Positions 12,061 to 23,014 of a DNA stretch of 64,000 nt are shown piece after piece (the first letter of the stretch is position 1; the number at the start of each line of letters is the position of its first letter). A program made the position numbers and the translations under genes. The DNA lies in NCBI RefSeq assembly GCF_024868665.1, contig NC_079910.1:14880902-14944901 (forward strand). The letters are read 5' to 3'. This DNA comes from Triplophysa rosa (taxonomy: Eukaryota > Chordata > Actinopteri > Cypriniformes > Nemacheilidae). The notes beneath the pieces were generated by a model that worked only from the letters and a program-made list of their open reading frames with translations, ran no database searches and was not told the origin of the DNA.

Positions 12061-12149
12061 TTGTGGGTAGTGTAGTTAAATTACTCCAGCAGGTTCACTT
12101 CCGCCAATGCCCATCAAGCTAACACATTTTCATAAGCAAGCACTTGATT

Positions 12150-13020
12150 GATGAAAATTGGGTTTTAAGCATAACTTTTCACCTCATAAATGCATTGTGT
12201 GGAACAATCAATATGTTTTATATAAAAATAGGACCATATTTAACAAACAATGTGTTGAAAAAACGTTATTTTTATTTCACAATTCATACAATGGAAACCT
12301 AATTTGTAATGAAAAATGTATTGAAGATAACCAAATTAATATTACTCCTATAAAATATTTTAGGGTAATTAAAGGAATATCTCCTAAACTTTTACACCTT
12401 GTCAAATCATCAATATTCTAGGTTAATGGAAGAAATTATTCGTTTAATGATAGGTGAGGTGGACTTGTTCTATAAAAATGCAATAACTGGCATATCAGAA
12501 AAACATTAATTTGTACAAATAGTATTGCCCCGAAAACAACGGCTTTATGGAAAAAAAATGTACCCTTATACTTTCCTATAACATCTGGTCTCTTCATAAT
12601 ATTTTTGTAATAAAGCTGAAGAACGTCACACAAAAATGCACCATAACTTTTACCCCTGTACATTATTTCTGTCTAAGTGTATGGATATTCAACCAATTGT
12701 TCTTTTTGTGGTGATGAAAATGAATCAGTGGTTCACTTGGTTTTTAGATGTAGCCTACATTAACAAGGTCATATTGGACTGAGGTTTCATTATGATTTTT
12801 AATTCGTTTAATAATTTGATTGATATTAAAGAAGAATGGTTTATTTCCAACACTGGCTTCTCTACATTGGACGATGCTATCAGAATCCTGTGCTTGCTTG
12901 GAAAAAGTTATATCCATAAATGTAAAGTTATTTGTTCTAAACCTAATATTATTGTTTTTTGCTCTGAGTTAAAAGTTTTGCCGAAACCCTTTATAGATTG
13001 AAGGAAAACAAAAAAAGTAT
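12150..13020 (+). mobile_element. 5'-truncated L1-like LINE, C-terminal remnant of ORF2
   Basis: A plus-strand reading (12158-12421) matches the pattern after the RT domain of vertebrate L1 ORF2 (IVWNNQYVLYKNRTIF, then aromatic/hydrophobic blocks). Further on, in another frame, about 12692-12745 encodes CSFCGDENESVVHLVFRC, the Cys-Cys-His-Cys finger near the end of L1-clade ORF2, followed by IHKCKVICSKP near 12908. An AT-rich tail follows. Frames are broken, so it is a dead copy. Most of ORF2 is absent, as usual for truncated LINE insertions. Confidence 0.75.
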
Positions 13021-13639
13021 TAAAACACACAAGATATTAAATATGATTGTTAGCTCACCAGTGAACAGATATACAATGTTTAATTGATTCTTGTCTACCA
13101 CCTTAAACAAAAAAAGAAAGTACTTTTTATAATTTTCATTATTATTATAATTTTTTTATTAAAGTTTATGATTTTGTCATTCTACTTTGTATGGAGTACG
13201 CACCCAAGACTTTCATTCACCATACGTGGTGATGTGACAATAAAAGTGAGTTGATTTTTTTTTTTTGTTCTTTCTTTTTTATGTATTGTGTTTACATATG
13301 TAATATACATAATATTGAAATGTATCCCTTGTACTTCTTTCAATATAAATATTCATAATTATTGTAAATATAATGTGAAGCAATAAAAAAAGGTTTGCTT
13401 CCACCATACTGGGGTGAAAGCACTGATCTAAAGCAACTCGGCAGTCCAGGTTTTTGCTGTCGCTATGGCAATATCAGCTGCTTTGTTTAAAAAACTGAAA
13501 TCCAACCTGAATGATGACAGATGAATGATCATCAGATCCTGTTAACAGTTTATTTTACAGACTGTACTTTTTTTACACTAAACCTTGAACCATATCAGTT
13601 TCGATTGAAATTCATCTAAGTATTAGCATTATAAACCCT

Positions 13640-13930
13640 GAATTAAAGGGATATTTCACCGGCAAATCAAAATATCCCCATGTTTTACTCACCCTCAAGG
13701 CATCCTGACTGAATATGACTTTCTTCTTGAAGAATAATGCAGTCGGAGTTATAATATCACGTATCATTTTACTTCCAAGCGATAGAATGGGAATGAATGG
13801 GTGTCGACTTTTTGAAGCTCCAAAAAAGTGCATCCATCGATTAAAGAACTGCTCGACACGGCTCTGTGGTCTTAACAAAGGTCTTCTGAAGCGAATCGAT
13901 GTGTTTGTTTAAGAGAAATATCCATAATGA
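13640..13930 (+). repeat. TTAA-type MITE-like repeat, contains copy B of the 6179 repeat
   Basis: Begins TTAAAGGGATATTTCACC, resembling the TTAAAGGGATA ends of the MITE family seen repeatedly to the right. Its distal part (13800-13925) is the inverted mate of 6179-6320. No right terminal repeat was identified. Confidence 0.65.
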
Positions 13931-14861
13931 TGCAGGCGTGTCGTAAGTTCCGGTGAGGAACGCGGCATGTTTGATTTTGTCAATAATCTTTAAGGTTATA
14001 AACACGTTACTGTTTCCCAGGAGGTACACATAATGTTACATACAGAAATAAGTTATCAATGAAATTAATGCAGCAAATGAATTTAATAAGCTCATTCTAA
14101 CTTAGTGTCATATTCATATAAATCATTATTATGCTTTCCATGGCTATAGGACCTGCAGTTCCTAAAATGAATTAAGGTTCCTAGACTGAAAACCCAGTTA
14201 AAGGTAGCAGGTGCATAAGATAACATAAGTCCCACTTCCAAACACACAATATTTTTACACTTTTGTAAATAATTACACGTCAGGGTCTTTGGGAAACGAA
14301 AAAAGGCAAGATTTGTACTGTTAACAGTCGAAGGATTGTGTTATTTAGGGGTCAATCTTAAGATTATTTATTTATGAATGTTTAGTTCTGTTATTTGGAC
14401 TAGAGACGTTAGGCTCGGGATGAATGATTTCGTTTCACAGATCTGGCAACCCTGCCAAGCTGGTCCAACGTATGGTTCAAAAGGCTTTGGCCATCAGTAA
14501 ACACAGACATTTCTTTGTATAAGATGGTCCCAAAGCACACAAACCACTTATTTATTGGCCCATAGTTACCCAGAACTTTATGAAATATATACAGTATATA
14601 AATATAAAGCATAAAAATTGCTGATCTAGCATTCCAAAACTTTTTTGCAGAGTTATGCAATGACCAGCTAGACCAGTATTAGCAGACTAGAGCAGAAGCT
14701 CTTAGGGATCTTCTTGTCTGAACGGTTTCTTAAGGATGATTTTTGTTGTCTTTGCAACACATCTTCCTGTGGGTCACAAGACGTCTTGATTCTCTGAAAC
14801 TCCGTCCACATGAGGAGCAGGGGTGAAGTTTCTGTCTCGACTGAAATATGTGATGCTGTTT

Positions 14862-14945
14862 TCATTGGCTAGCTGTAGTAAAGGCTTTTCCACACTCAAA
14901 ACACATATGAGATGTCACACCTGTGTGTGTTTTCTTGTGTTTAGT
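14862..14945 (-). pseudogene. Fossil zinc-finger remnant just past the stop codon
   Basis: Reading one base out of frame across the stop of the zinc-finger gene gives TKHKKTH, then linker TGVTSHM, then CFECGKAFTTASQ and a stop. That is the His half of one finger, a linker and the Cys half of the next. The array once extended further and was cut by a frameshift. Confidence 0.8.
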
Positions 14946-16719
14946 CATTAGTCACACCTACATGTGTCCTCAAGTGCTTCTTCAGGTAACGTACAGAAAT
15001 GAATGTTCTACTGCACTGTTCACACTGAAATGGTCTCAGTCCAGAATGACACAGAAGATGAGTTCTCAGACTATCTGCCCACACAAAACTCTTTCCACAC
15101 TGATCACATCTGTGAGGCTTTTCTCCAGTGTGAACTCGCATGTGCTTAGTAAGGTTGCTATTACGTGAAAAGACCTTTCCACACTTATCACATCTGTAAG
15201 GCTTTTCTCCAGTGTGACTTCTTTTGTGCTCGTTCATGTGGGATTTACGAGTGAAGGTCTTTTCACACAAATCACATTTGTAAGGCCTTTTTCTTGCATG
15301 ACTTCTCATGTGCGTATCATGGAGGAATTTATGTTGAAAGGTCTTTCCACATTGGTCACAACCATAAGGCTCTACTTCAGGGTGAACGAGCATGTGCATA
15401 TCAAGTTTGCCTTGACAAACGTAGGTCTTTCCACACTGGTTACATCTGTAAAGCTTTTCTCCAATGTGACTTCTCATGTGCACATCAAGAGTGAATTTAC
15501 GTGCAAAGCTCTTTCCACACTGGTCACATCTGTAAGGCTTCTCCCCAGTGTGAATTTTCATGTGATCGTTCATGTGGGATTTACGATTGAAGGTCTTTCC
15601 ACACTGGTTACATTTGTAAAGCCTTACTCCCGTGTGAATTATCATGTGCACATTAAGAGTGTATTTACGTGCAAAGGTCTTTCCACACTGGTCACATCTA
15701 TAAGGCTTTACTCCAGTGTGAATTTTCATGTGATGGTTAAGATATTTTTTACACATAAAGGTCTTTCCACACAGTTGGCACATAGGGGAATCTTTGTTTG
15801 TTTCTCCTTGAGATTTTTTTGGTGAAAAATTCGTATCAGTCTTTAAGCAGTTCGGAGATTCTTGTCCAGTTACAAAATGAGGTTTCTCATCCATTTCATT
15901 TGGTTCTGTAATTTCCTCCTTCATCAGGTCTAAAATGAACATCACTATGATTATTATGACAAAGCAAAAATGCATGGAGGACTTCTAATATAATTATACT
16001 ATATTTAAAATGTCTTTATGTCATTATCGGTTCAACAATAATTGAAGTTACCTGGATGAATCAAATCAGCTTCATCTGTCTGTTCTTCTGTTTCAGTGAT
16101 TTCTGTTTTCAGCTCCATTTTGCAGTCCAGCAGATTCACTGATGGTTTCTCCTCTTCATTACAGACAGAAACCAGAAGCTCTGGAGATGTTACAGACACA
16201 CCAGATACATCCTGGAAATAACATCACAACAAGCTGAGAATAAAATTCAGAGCTTATATATACATTTAAACTAGTGAGAAGGCAAATGTTACATTCACAT
16301 GTATCATAATGTGTGATAAATTTTCTTGAACACAATATTCTCTTTGTGTGGTTTCCAATTAACAGAAAGTTGTACACGTGTAACAAGGAAAATGGTGATG
16401 ACACGAGATGGTTTGGTTGAACTACTCAATAAAAAAAGACCTACATCTAACCTTTACTATCTAACGTTACCACACAACAACAATATTGGCTTCATCTTCA
16501 CATTTGACAAACAGACACAGCGGATCATGAAATGAAAGTTTAACCTGTACAAACCTTTCTGTTCAGTTCGTCTCTCTCGCTGAGCTTTGCCTCCAATAAC
16601 GCCACCTCTTTCTTCAGCTGAGAGATTTCTGTCATTAAATCATCAATATCCAGCATGGACAGATCCGTTCCTACTGATTTACAGCACATCACGTCTACCT
16701 GTGTCCTCATGACGGACAT
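14941..16719 (-). CDS. C2H2 zinc-finger protein, ten fingers, fish-type (FiNZ-like N-terminus)
   Basis: Three coding exons on the minus strand: 16719-16555 (55 codons), 16211-16052 and 15929-14941; 437 aa. A non-coding exon lies at about 16980-16869. The ATG stands directly after the acceptor (TTCAG/ATG), and the upstream exon is not in frame with it. Residues about 25-50 form a short coiled coil (EISQLKKEVALLEAKLSERD). The next part is acidic and contains EEQTDEADLIHPDLMKEE and NEMDEKPHF, resembling the FiNZ N-terminal domain of cyprinid zinc-finger proteins. From residue 159, ten Cys2His2 fingers follow with TGEKPY-type linkers, each with intact metal ligands. Likely a nuclear DNA-binding protein; family members are implicated in silencing transposons, but its target is not predictable here. 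The array ends in a frameshift remnant. Confidence 0.9.
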
Positions 16720-16868
16720 CTGAACACAAATCAAACAAGAAACAAAAAATGTTCAATAAAAAACACCTCCCTCAATTGAGAAATAACTCGGTCTACAATA
16801 AGCAAGAAAACAAAACACAAATATGAACCACAGAAACAATAATATAGAGCACAAACTACGAAACTTAC

Positions 16869-16985
16869 AGCTTTGCTGCTGTTGAAACAGCGGTTCTTTC
16901 TTCACGTGCTGTTTTGCGTCACGTGGTGCGTTTCGCCGCCTGCTGGACTGGAGAGTGACGCAGCGGCTGCTTGACAACATTCATT
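16869..16985 (-). promoter_or_regulatory. Non-coding exon 1 and promoter-proximal sequence of the zinc-finger gene
   Basis: On the minus strand a GC-rich stretch ends in a good donor (AAAGCT/GTAAGT at 16869). It contains two CACGTG E-boxes within about 25 bp (16903-16908 and 16920-16925). It precedes the coding exon by about 150 bp and carries no in-frame start. Confidence 0.6.
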
Positions 16986-17530
16986 TAGTTGCCCACTCAT
17001 ATCAGATATAGGGGTTTTATTCTAACATACAAAAATCCATTGAATATTAAAAAGTTCGTTGGAAATAAAGCATACATTGACTACGAACAGTTATTGCCAC
17101 ATGGCGCTTTGAAATGTTTGATTTTGATAGGTTAGTCATGACATTCCAAAGTCTTATTCCCAGAGATACCCGTTCATTTTAGTTTAGCGAGTATATTGTT
17201 TCAGTCTACACAACAGTGTTGTGTATTATGTGCATATGAATTTGTAACATAGGAACACAACATAACATATTCACATGTTAAACTAGATGCAGATGCATGT
17301 TGAAGAACCAAATGAGGGTTCTTTTTTTATTGCAACCATAAAATAACAGTTCCAGAACGTTACATTGATATTTTTATTTACCTAAAACGTGTCTACAACG
17401 TCTTAAACAAGAAAATTAAACAAAAATGAATACAGGGCAGTGAAATACTCCTTTTTAATGCTTTGCATTTCCTTTGAACTGGGTTTTCCTGTGACATTTT
17501 CTTTCCTCTACATATGTTTTTTAATAAGTC

Positions 17531-17968
17531 TGTCACGGTTCATGGATCCGTGTGTTCATTCCTGCTTGTTTTTGTCTCATGTCTGTTGCTGGTTAGCATT
17601 GCCCTAGAAACCAGGGTGCTGATTAGCCATCAGCTTGGCCACACCTGTTGTGCATTGCCGGCTGCCTGTATCTGCCCTGCAAATCTCCATGTTCATTGTC
17701 AGATCGCTGTTCACTCATGTTTATCGACACTCTAGTTTCTTGCAAGATCTGTCCAGGAGTTGTCTGGGATTCTTATCTTGCAGAGGAATACTAAGTTGCC
17801 GTTTGGATCTCCCTTTGGTGGTTGGACTGGTTCAGTTTACCATTGGCTCTCTGCATCTGGAATCTACTCACCTTGTCAACATCCATTCATCGTCTTGCCT
17901 TTGTTCACTTTATTATAATAAACTTTGTTACGCTTGCTATTGGATTTTGTGTTCTCTTTGCCGTGACA
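17531..17968 (+). mobile_element. Solo LTR with 5-bp target duplication
   Basis: The 438-bp unit starts TGTCACGG and ends CCGTGACA. It is flanked on both sides by AAGTC (17526-17530 and 17969-17973). An AATAAA signal lies near its right end (about 17918). No internal retroviral-type region is next to it, so it is the product of LTR-LTR recombination. Its TGTCACGG start resembles the LTRs at 20739 and 22451, but the rest differs. Confidence 0.9.
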
Positions 17969-18166
17969 AAGTCATTGTGGAATGCTGTACATTTTTTATT
18001 TAATAACCGAGCTGTGAGAATCATTAAATTCACTTGAACTGATGTGAAGCAACAATTGTTGCATAAAACAGATTCACGTCTGAGTCTTGTAACTGTTATA
18101 CATTGTTTTTATTTATCCACTGGCCCCAAGATGCCCAGCACTTAAAAACGAAATTCAAGCAGCCCT

Positions 18167-20018
18167 GGGGTTTATTCCAGAAAGCTGGTTATGTGACACA
18201 CCCGGGTAAGTTTAAGGGTTAGTTAGCTGATAACCTCAACTTTAGGTTAAAAAAACAGGTAACTTTCAGGGTATGTAAGTAACCATAGCAACTTGCACTC
18301 TGAAGATAACCTGCTCCGGAGCAGGTATGTTCCAGTTCATTTTAAGGAAGTGATAAGCTTTAGGGGGTTGTCTGCGCATGTTACGCATGCACATTACGTA
18401 TTTATATATTATAATTTTACTGCAATATTACAATTACATTTCCAATCTCACCCATCGCAATTTAGCATGCAGCTAATTTTAGTAAATTAATTATTTAACC
18501 TTTTAAAATGAAATCTTTAAATAAAATAAATAATGTAAGATGTTATTGTTAAACTTTATGTATTTATATTAAATACTGTATATACTTTGAATTAGGTTTA
18601 TTAAATCATCTCCAAATATCACTGGATAAATATACACACCTTACAATTTCCAACAGTTAAAGGATGTTAATACTGAAGTACAGTATTTTAACTCCAGAGC
18701 AATTGCATATCATTACTCTTGTCCACTTATTAGGCAATATTTGATGCATTGGGTCAAAGATAGTTGTGGTCTAATGGTTAGAGAGACAGATTTAAAACTC
18801 AAACGTTGCAAGTTCGATTCCCAGGCTGGCAGGTTTCCAAGGCTTTATTAGATGACCCCCAATATGGCATATTGTTCACATATTTTTAAATTCTTATTAT
18901 AATTTTAAATCCATTTGCATAAAAAAATACATAAAAAACCTAGACTTAAGGTTTTTCATACTGACTGTATTCCTTAAAAATGTCTTTCTGATCCTCAGCC
19001 TCCTCCTACAGTATTGAAATGCCTTTCTCCAAATTACAATTAGCCTTTCGGGCCACCTCTTTTAACATTTAGAAAGCCATGGCCTTTTAGCAAACAAAGT
19101 CAAAAGAAACAAACAAAAAAAAATGTATGTGTATTTGAAAGGGATATACAGTATATGGCTACATGACATATTGGACATGTGACTGGGCCTATAACATTTT
19201 AAACCTCTCTGTCACAGCAGACCTTCATCCTCTGCTGCAAATTAATTATCATACATAGTGTAGTTACTGAAAAGCATTACACAAAATTTTACAAAATTAT
19301 GACCAATGTAGTAGTTTCTAGAATTAAAAGAGTTTCCATTAATATGACTACATCAGCAACTGTTGCAAATAAAGCTGTTACAATGCAAAGTCAGTTTTCA
19401 GAAAACCAAATAAAGGTAGATTTTTTAAGGAACATACAGAGAAGGAATAAAAAAGAGGTTTAATACTGCCTTCAAAATTACCAATGTGATACATACTGTA
19501 TAATACACGACACAATTTTGGTAAAATACCATGGTAGACACCTTAAAATAACAGTTACAAACATCTCAACAAATCTACACTTTATGTAACAAAGATAGCC
19601 ATGATGAGTATATATTTTAAATATTATAGTATAAAAATAGTGCATATTTAAAATATTTATAATTCATTTATAGTTTTATAAACACATAACTTAATCCAGC
19701 ACTTTATACACTGATGCAGATTTAAATCTTCGGTGAAAAAATAAACTCTGATTTATAACGTTGTTTTACAGTCAAAAACTTTAAGCTTCCCGGCCGTTTC
19801 CATGGTTACTCGTGAAATCTGTGATCCATTGACAATGTCTGCATGTTGTTTCTGTGAGCGTGCGTTAACTCTGGGTATCTTTCGTGAGGTTGATTAAACT
19901 TACTTTTCAAACGTGTTCTGGAACCGACATACCCCGAGTAAGCAAGATTTGTGTTAATCAACCCAGAGTTCAGGGTTAAACTGACGGTAAATTAACCCTG
20001 CTTTCTGGAATACACGCC
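18167..20018. mobile_element. Long TIR element, PIF/Harbinger-like (tentative)
   Basis: The left end (about 18168) contains TTTATTCCAGAAAGC and the right end (about 20000-20017) contains GCTTTCTGGAATACAC, which are inverted copies with one change. Further inward similarity is weaker. The interior (about 1.8 kb) is AT-rich and shows no usable transposase frame; a tRNA-like SINE head lies inside it. Target duplication not resolved, so the superfamily is a guess from the end sequence. Confidence 0.55.
18761..18832 (+). repeat. tRNA-derived SINE head
   Basis: Box A-like TGGTCTAATGGTT (18767-18779) and box B-like AGTTCGATTCC (18811-18821) are spaced as in a tRNA gene, but acceptor-stem pairing is not visible. 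It is best read as the polymerase III promoter head of a SINE, not a functional tRNA. Confidence 0.7.
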
Positions 20019-20191
20019 AGATTCCACTGTTCGAGTTATGTAATAAAGGAGAAACAGTCTTTAGCGTTTGTGTGTTTCACACTTTAAATTTAAAAATCGA
20101 GTCAGGTGTATAAAAAGGCACATGACACAAATGGAATCTCACATGTAGAATGTACATACACCTTAATTTAAATGTTTATCTTCCAAAAACA

Positions 20192-20609
20192 TACACTGTA
20201 AAACTTTGCTGTAATTTCGCAGCAGGTTTGCCAGTAACTTACTGTAGATTTAATGTGCAATTTAGTTTTAAGCATAAACTTACCTAGTTTATATATTTTT
20301 CTTTCATAAAACAAGACTAAATATCTTGGGTCACTTTTCTTGTTATGTTAATGTATCGTAATTTAAGAAGTTTTAAATATTTTTACAGAAAACAAGAGAA
20401 AAATGCTTAGGAAGAATGTCATTTTTTGCAGTGTTGCTATGCTAATGCCGGTCTCTTCTTGCTCATTTTGAATCTCAAAAGTCAAAGTGTTTTAATTTTG
20501 ATTAAAGTAATTGAAAACAGTACTAATTGGAAAGTATATTAGTAATTAAATCTACAGTAAGTTACTGGCAAACCTGCTGCAAAAACTACAGCAAACTTTT
20601 ACAGTGTAC
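20192..20609. repeat. Palindromic MITE with about 60-bp TIRs
   Basis: The first ~60 bases (starting TACACTGTAAAACTTTGCTG) and the last ~60 (ending ACTTTTACAGTGTA) are inverted copies with few mismatches. Ends are CACTGTAAAA, possibly with a TA duplication, which is ambiguous because the ends are themselves palindromic. The interior is non-coding and AT-rich. Confidence 0.85.
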
Positions 20610-20738
20610 ATTTAGATATCTGTCTGATATTAATGAAAAAATATCTGTGGAAACAGCATGCTTTGTTTTCCCTTATACACCAGTTGCGCTGCAAACTCTC
20701 CAATTAAACATCAGGCCAGTGTACTGCCCAGCCGTTCT

Positions 20739-21407
20739 TGTCACGGCTCTGCCTTATCTTGTCATGGTTTTCTTAGTCTTGTGGCAGAGCCGTGACAAAG
20801 CCTTTGGTTTTGTGTGAGAAAACCATGGGGTGTTTATCTTTTGACACTCCATGTGTTTTCTCGTGTCTTGTCATTGGCCCCGCCCCTCTCGTTTCATGTA
20901 TTGCTTCCCTGCCGTGTCTAATGTTTCCCACCTGCCCTGTGTCATTATCCCTCGTTTGTCTCTCCTATAAATGCCCTCATGTTTCTTTGTCCTGTGCTCG
21001 TGGATTGTACGTGTACCTTGTGCTTACCTGTGTATGTGTATGTGTATGTGTATGTGTGTGTGCGTGCGTGCGTGTGTGTGCGTGCGTGCGTGCGTGCGTG
21101 TGCGCGCGTGTGCGCGCGCGTACCTTCTGCTCACCTGTGTATGTACGTTTACCTGTACCTTGTGCTCATTGTCTCATCCGGTCCAGCATTGTGCTTTGAC
21201 GTTTGGTTGTGTTCGTTTTTTGTTACTTTGTCCTGCTGTTTTTGCCCCCTCGTGGGAAGTATTTTTGTTTCTGTTTTTATATTTAGTTCTGTCTTCGTTA
21301 CCCCATTGTGGGTCTTTTGTTTTGTTTCTTTATTTAATAAAAGTTTGTGTTAACCCCTTCATCCCCGCTGCCTGCATTTGGGTTCTTCAGCCACGACTTT
21401 CGTGTCA
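20739..21407 (+). repeat. 5' LTR of the retrotransposon, with an internal microsatellite
   Basis: 669 bp. TATA box TATAAAT at 20964-20970 and polyadenylation signal AATAAA at 21336-21341 define promoter and terminator. It is longer than the 3' LTR because of a (TG/CG)n tract at about 21029-21120. Confidence 0.9.
21029..21120 (+). repeat. TG/TGCG microsatellite within the 5' LTR
   Basis: Runs of TGTATG, TGCG and CG dinucleotides, absent from the equivalent point of the 3' LTR (around 22740). Confidence 0.93.
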
Positions 21408-21445
21408 GAATCCACGAGCCACAGCTGAACCCAGCAGGCGGCACC

Positions 21446-22417
21446 ATGGACATCCTCCGATCTCGCCAGGCTCACCTCCTTTGTAGCATCCGTCAGGATG
21501 AGGCTGACATGGTGGAGTACACCGAGAGGTTCCTGGAGGCTGCAGAGGAGATGGCATTTGGTGAGGCGGAGCTAACAGTGATTTTCAACAGTGCCTAAAC
21601 GATCCGATCTTGCGGGCGGAGATGAGGATGCTGAGACCGCTGCGCTTCGAGAACGTGGTCAGATATGCCATTGAACCGGTCGGAGCCAGGGGTCTCAGTG
21701 CAGTCCAAGTCTCCGTCCCCGTTGGTCACGATCCCGGAGGATCGTGCCATGCAGATCGGAGTCGTGGGCATCACCGCACCGTCCGCCTCGCTCCCTGCAG
21801 CCTCTCCCCCACCAGTCAGCCTTCGAGGCAGGCGAAGAAGGAGGGAGTCCTGGAGTTCCTCGTTGGAGGTGTCCAACCCGGAGCCAGCTGCGCCCTTCAC
21901 CTCATTCCTTCAGCCGACCACCAGTCAGGTGGTTCGGCTGAAGAAGAAAAGGCAACGGAGAGGGGCACGCAGCCCAGTGCTGCCGGCGTCCAGTCCGGCG
22001 TCCAGTCCAGCGTCCAGGCCGGCATACAGTCCGGCGTCCTGTCCTGCCCAGCCGGTGCAGCAGCCGGCGTCCCAGCCGATGCAGCAGCCCGCCTTCCAGC
22101 CGACATCTAGCTCGGCCCAGCCGGCCTTCCAGCCGGTCTTCCAGCTGGCGCCCAACCTTGTTCGCCGGCGCCCCCCCAGGACTTTCCCCCCTAAGTCCCC
22201 CAGAACTCTGCGCCCTCAAGCGCACTCGGGGACTAGGACTGTTCCCCCCACGAACCCTTGTTTTGTCCCACCCCCCCTCCCATGTTTGTTATTTTTGATG
22301 TCTCACCCTAATCCCATTGTTATCCTGTCATGTTTACCCTTGAATTTGTTTTCATTGTTTTGCCTTGTCCTGTCTGTCACCCAGTCGGTCTTGTCTTGTC
22401 AGTCTACCCCTTGGTGA
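21446..22417 (+). pseudogene. gag-like region of the LTR element, interrupted
   Basis: The ATG at 21446 (CACCATGG context) opens a 50-codon frame that begins MDILRSRQ and ends at a stop at 21596. Just beyond, in another frame, LRAEMRMLRPLRFENVV continues the helical gag-like character, so the stop looks like a frameshift. From 21665 a third frame is open to 22417. It is rich in Pro, Ser, Ala and Gln, with PAS and QPA-type short repeats (about 21970-22150) and a basic patch KKKRQRRGARS. This resembles a nucleic-acid-binding, low-complexity gag; no CCHC knuckle was found. Confidence 0.55.
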
Positions 22418-22450
22418 GCACCTGGAGGTGCTCATTAAAGGGGGGGCTTC

Positions 22451-23009
22451 TGTCACGGCTCTGCCTTATCTTGTCATGGTTTTCTTGGTCTTGTGGCAGA
22501 GCCGTGACAAAGCCTTTGGTTTTGTGTGAGAAAACCATGGGGTGTTTATCTTTTGACACTCCGTGTGTTTTCTCGTGTCTTGTCATTGGCCCCGCCCCTC
22601 TCATTTCATGTATTGCTTCCCTGCCGTGTCTAATGTTTCCCACCTGCCCTGTGTCATTTTCCCTCATTTGTCTCTCCTATAAATGCCCTTATGTTTCTTT
22701 GTCCTGTGCTCGTGGATTGTACGTGTACCTTGTGCTTACCTGTGTATGTACGTGTACCTGTACCTTGTGCTCATTGTCTCATCCGGTCCAACATTGTGCT
22801 TTGACGTTTGGTCGTGTTAGTTTTTTGTTACTTTGTACTGCTGTTTTTGCCCCCTTGTGGGAAGTATTTTTGTTTCTGTTTTTATATTTAGTTCTGTCTT
22901 CGTTACCCCATTGTGGGTCTTGTTTTGTTTCTTTATTTAATAAAAGTTTGTGTTAACCCCTTCATCCCCGCTGCCTGCATTTGGGTTCTTCAGCCACGGC
23001 TTTCGTGCA
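22451..23009 (+). repeat. 3' LTR of the retrotransposon
   Basis: 559 bp. TATAAAT at 22678-22684 and AATAAA at 22939-22944. Ends TTTCGTGCA directly before the GTTCT duplication. Confidence 0.92.
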
Positions 23010-23014
23010 GTTCT

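Larger units (their letters stand above)
20739..23009 (+). mobile_element. Complete non-autonomous LTR retrotransposon (gag-like only)
   Basis: Two matching LTRs (20739-21407 and 22451-23009) bracket a 1,043-bp interior. The unit is flanked by a perfect 5-bp duplication GTTCT (20734-20738, 23010-23014). LTRs begin TGTCACGG and end in CA. A polypurine tract AAAGGGGGGG (22437-22446) lies four bases before the 3' LTR. The interior codes only a gag-like segment; no protease, reverse transcriptase or integrase is present, so it depends on enzymes from elsewhere. A primer binding site starting TGG is not evident after the 5' LTR. About a dozen substitutions separate the LTRs by eye, so the insertion is fairly recent. 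Confidence 0.93.

Noticed and set aside
15214..15825. A 203-codon plus-strand open frame
   Set aside because: Antisense shadow of the zinc-finger array; its periodicity comes from the 84-bp finger repeat.
17514..18037. Open frames over 60 codons on the plus strand
   Set aside because: They fall within the solo LTR and have no conserved domain.
18761..18832. A possible functional tRNA gene
   Set aside because: Box A and box B fit, but no acceptor-stem pairing is visible and it lies inside a repeat; it is better read as a SINE head.
20792..21486. Cysteine/valine-rich open frames
   Set aside because: They are translations of the TG/CG microsatellite and LTR sequence in several frames, not proteins.
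21897..22225. Minus-strand frames rich in Gly, Trp and Asp repeats
   Set aside because: They are the complement of the Pro/Ser/Ala-repeat gag-like region.
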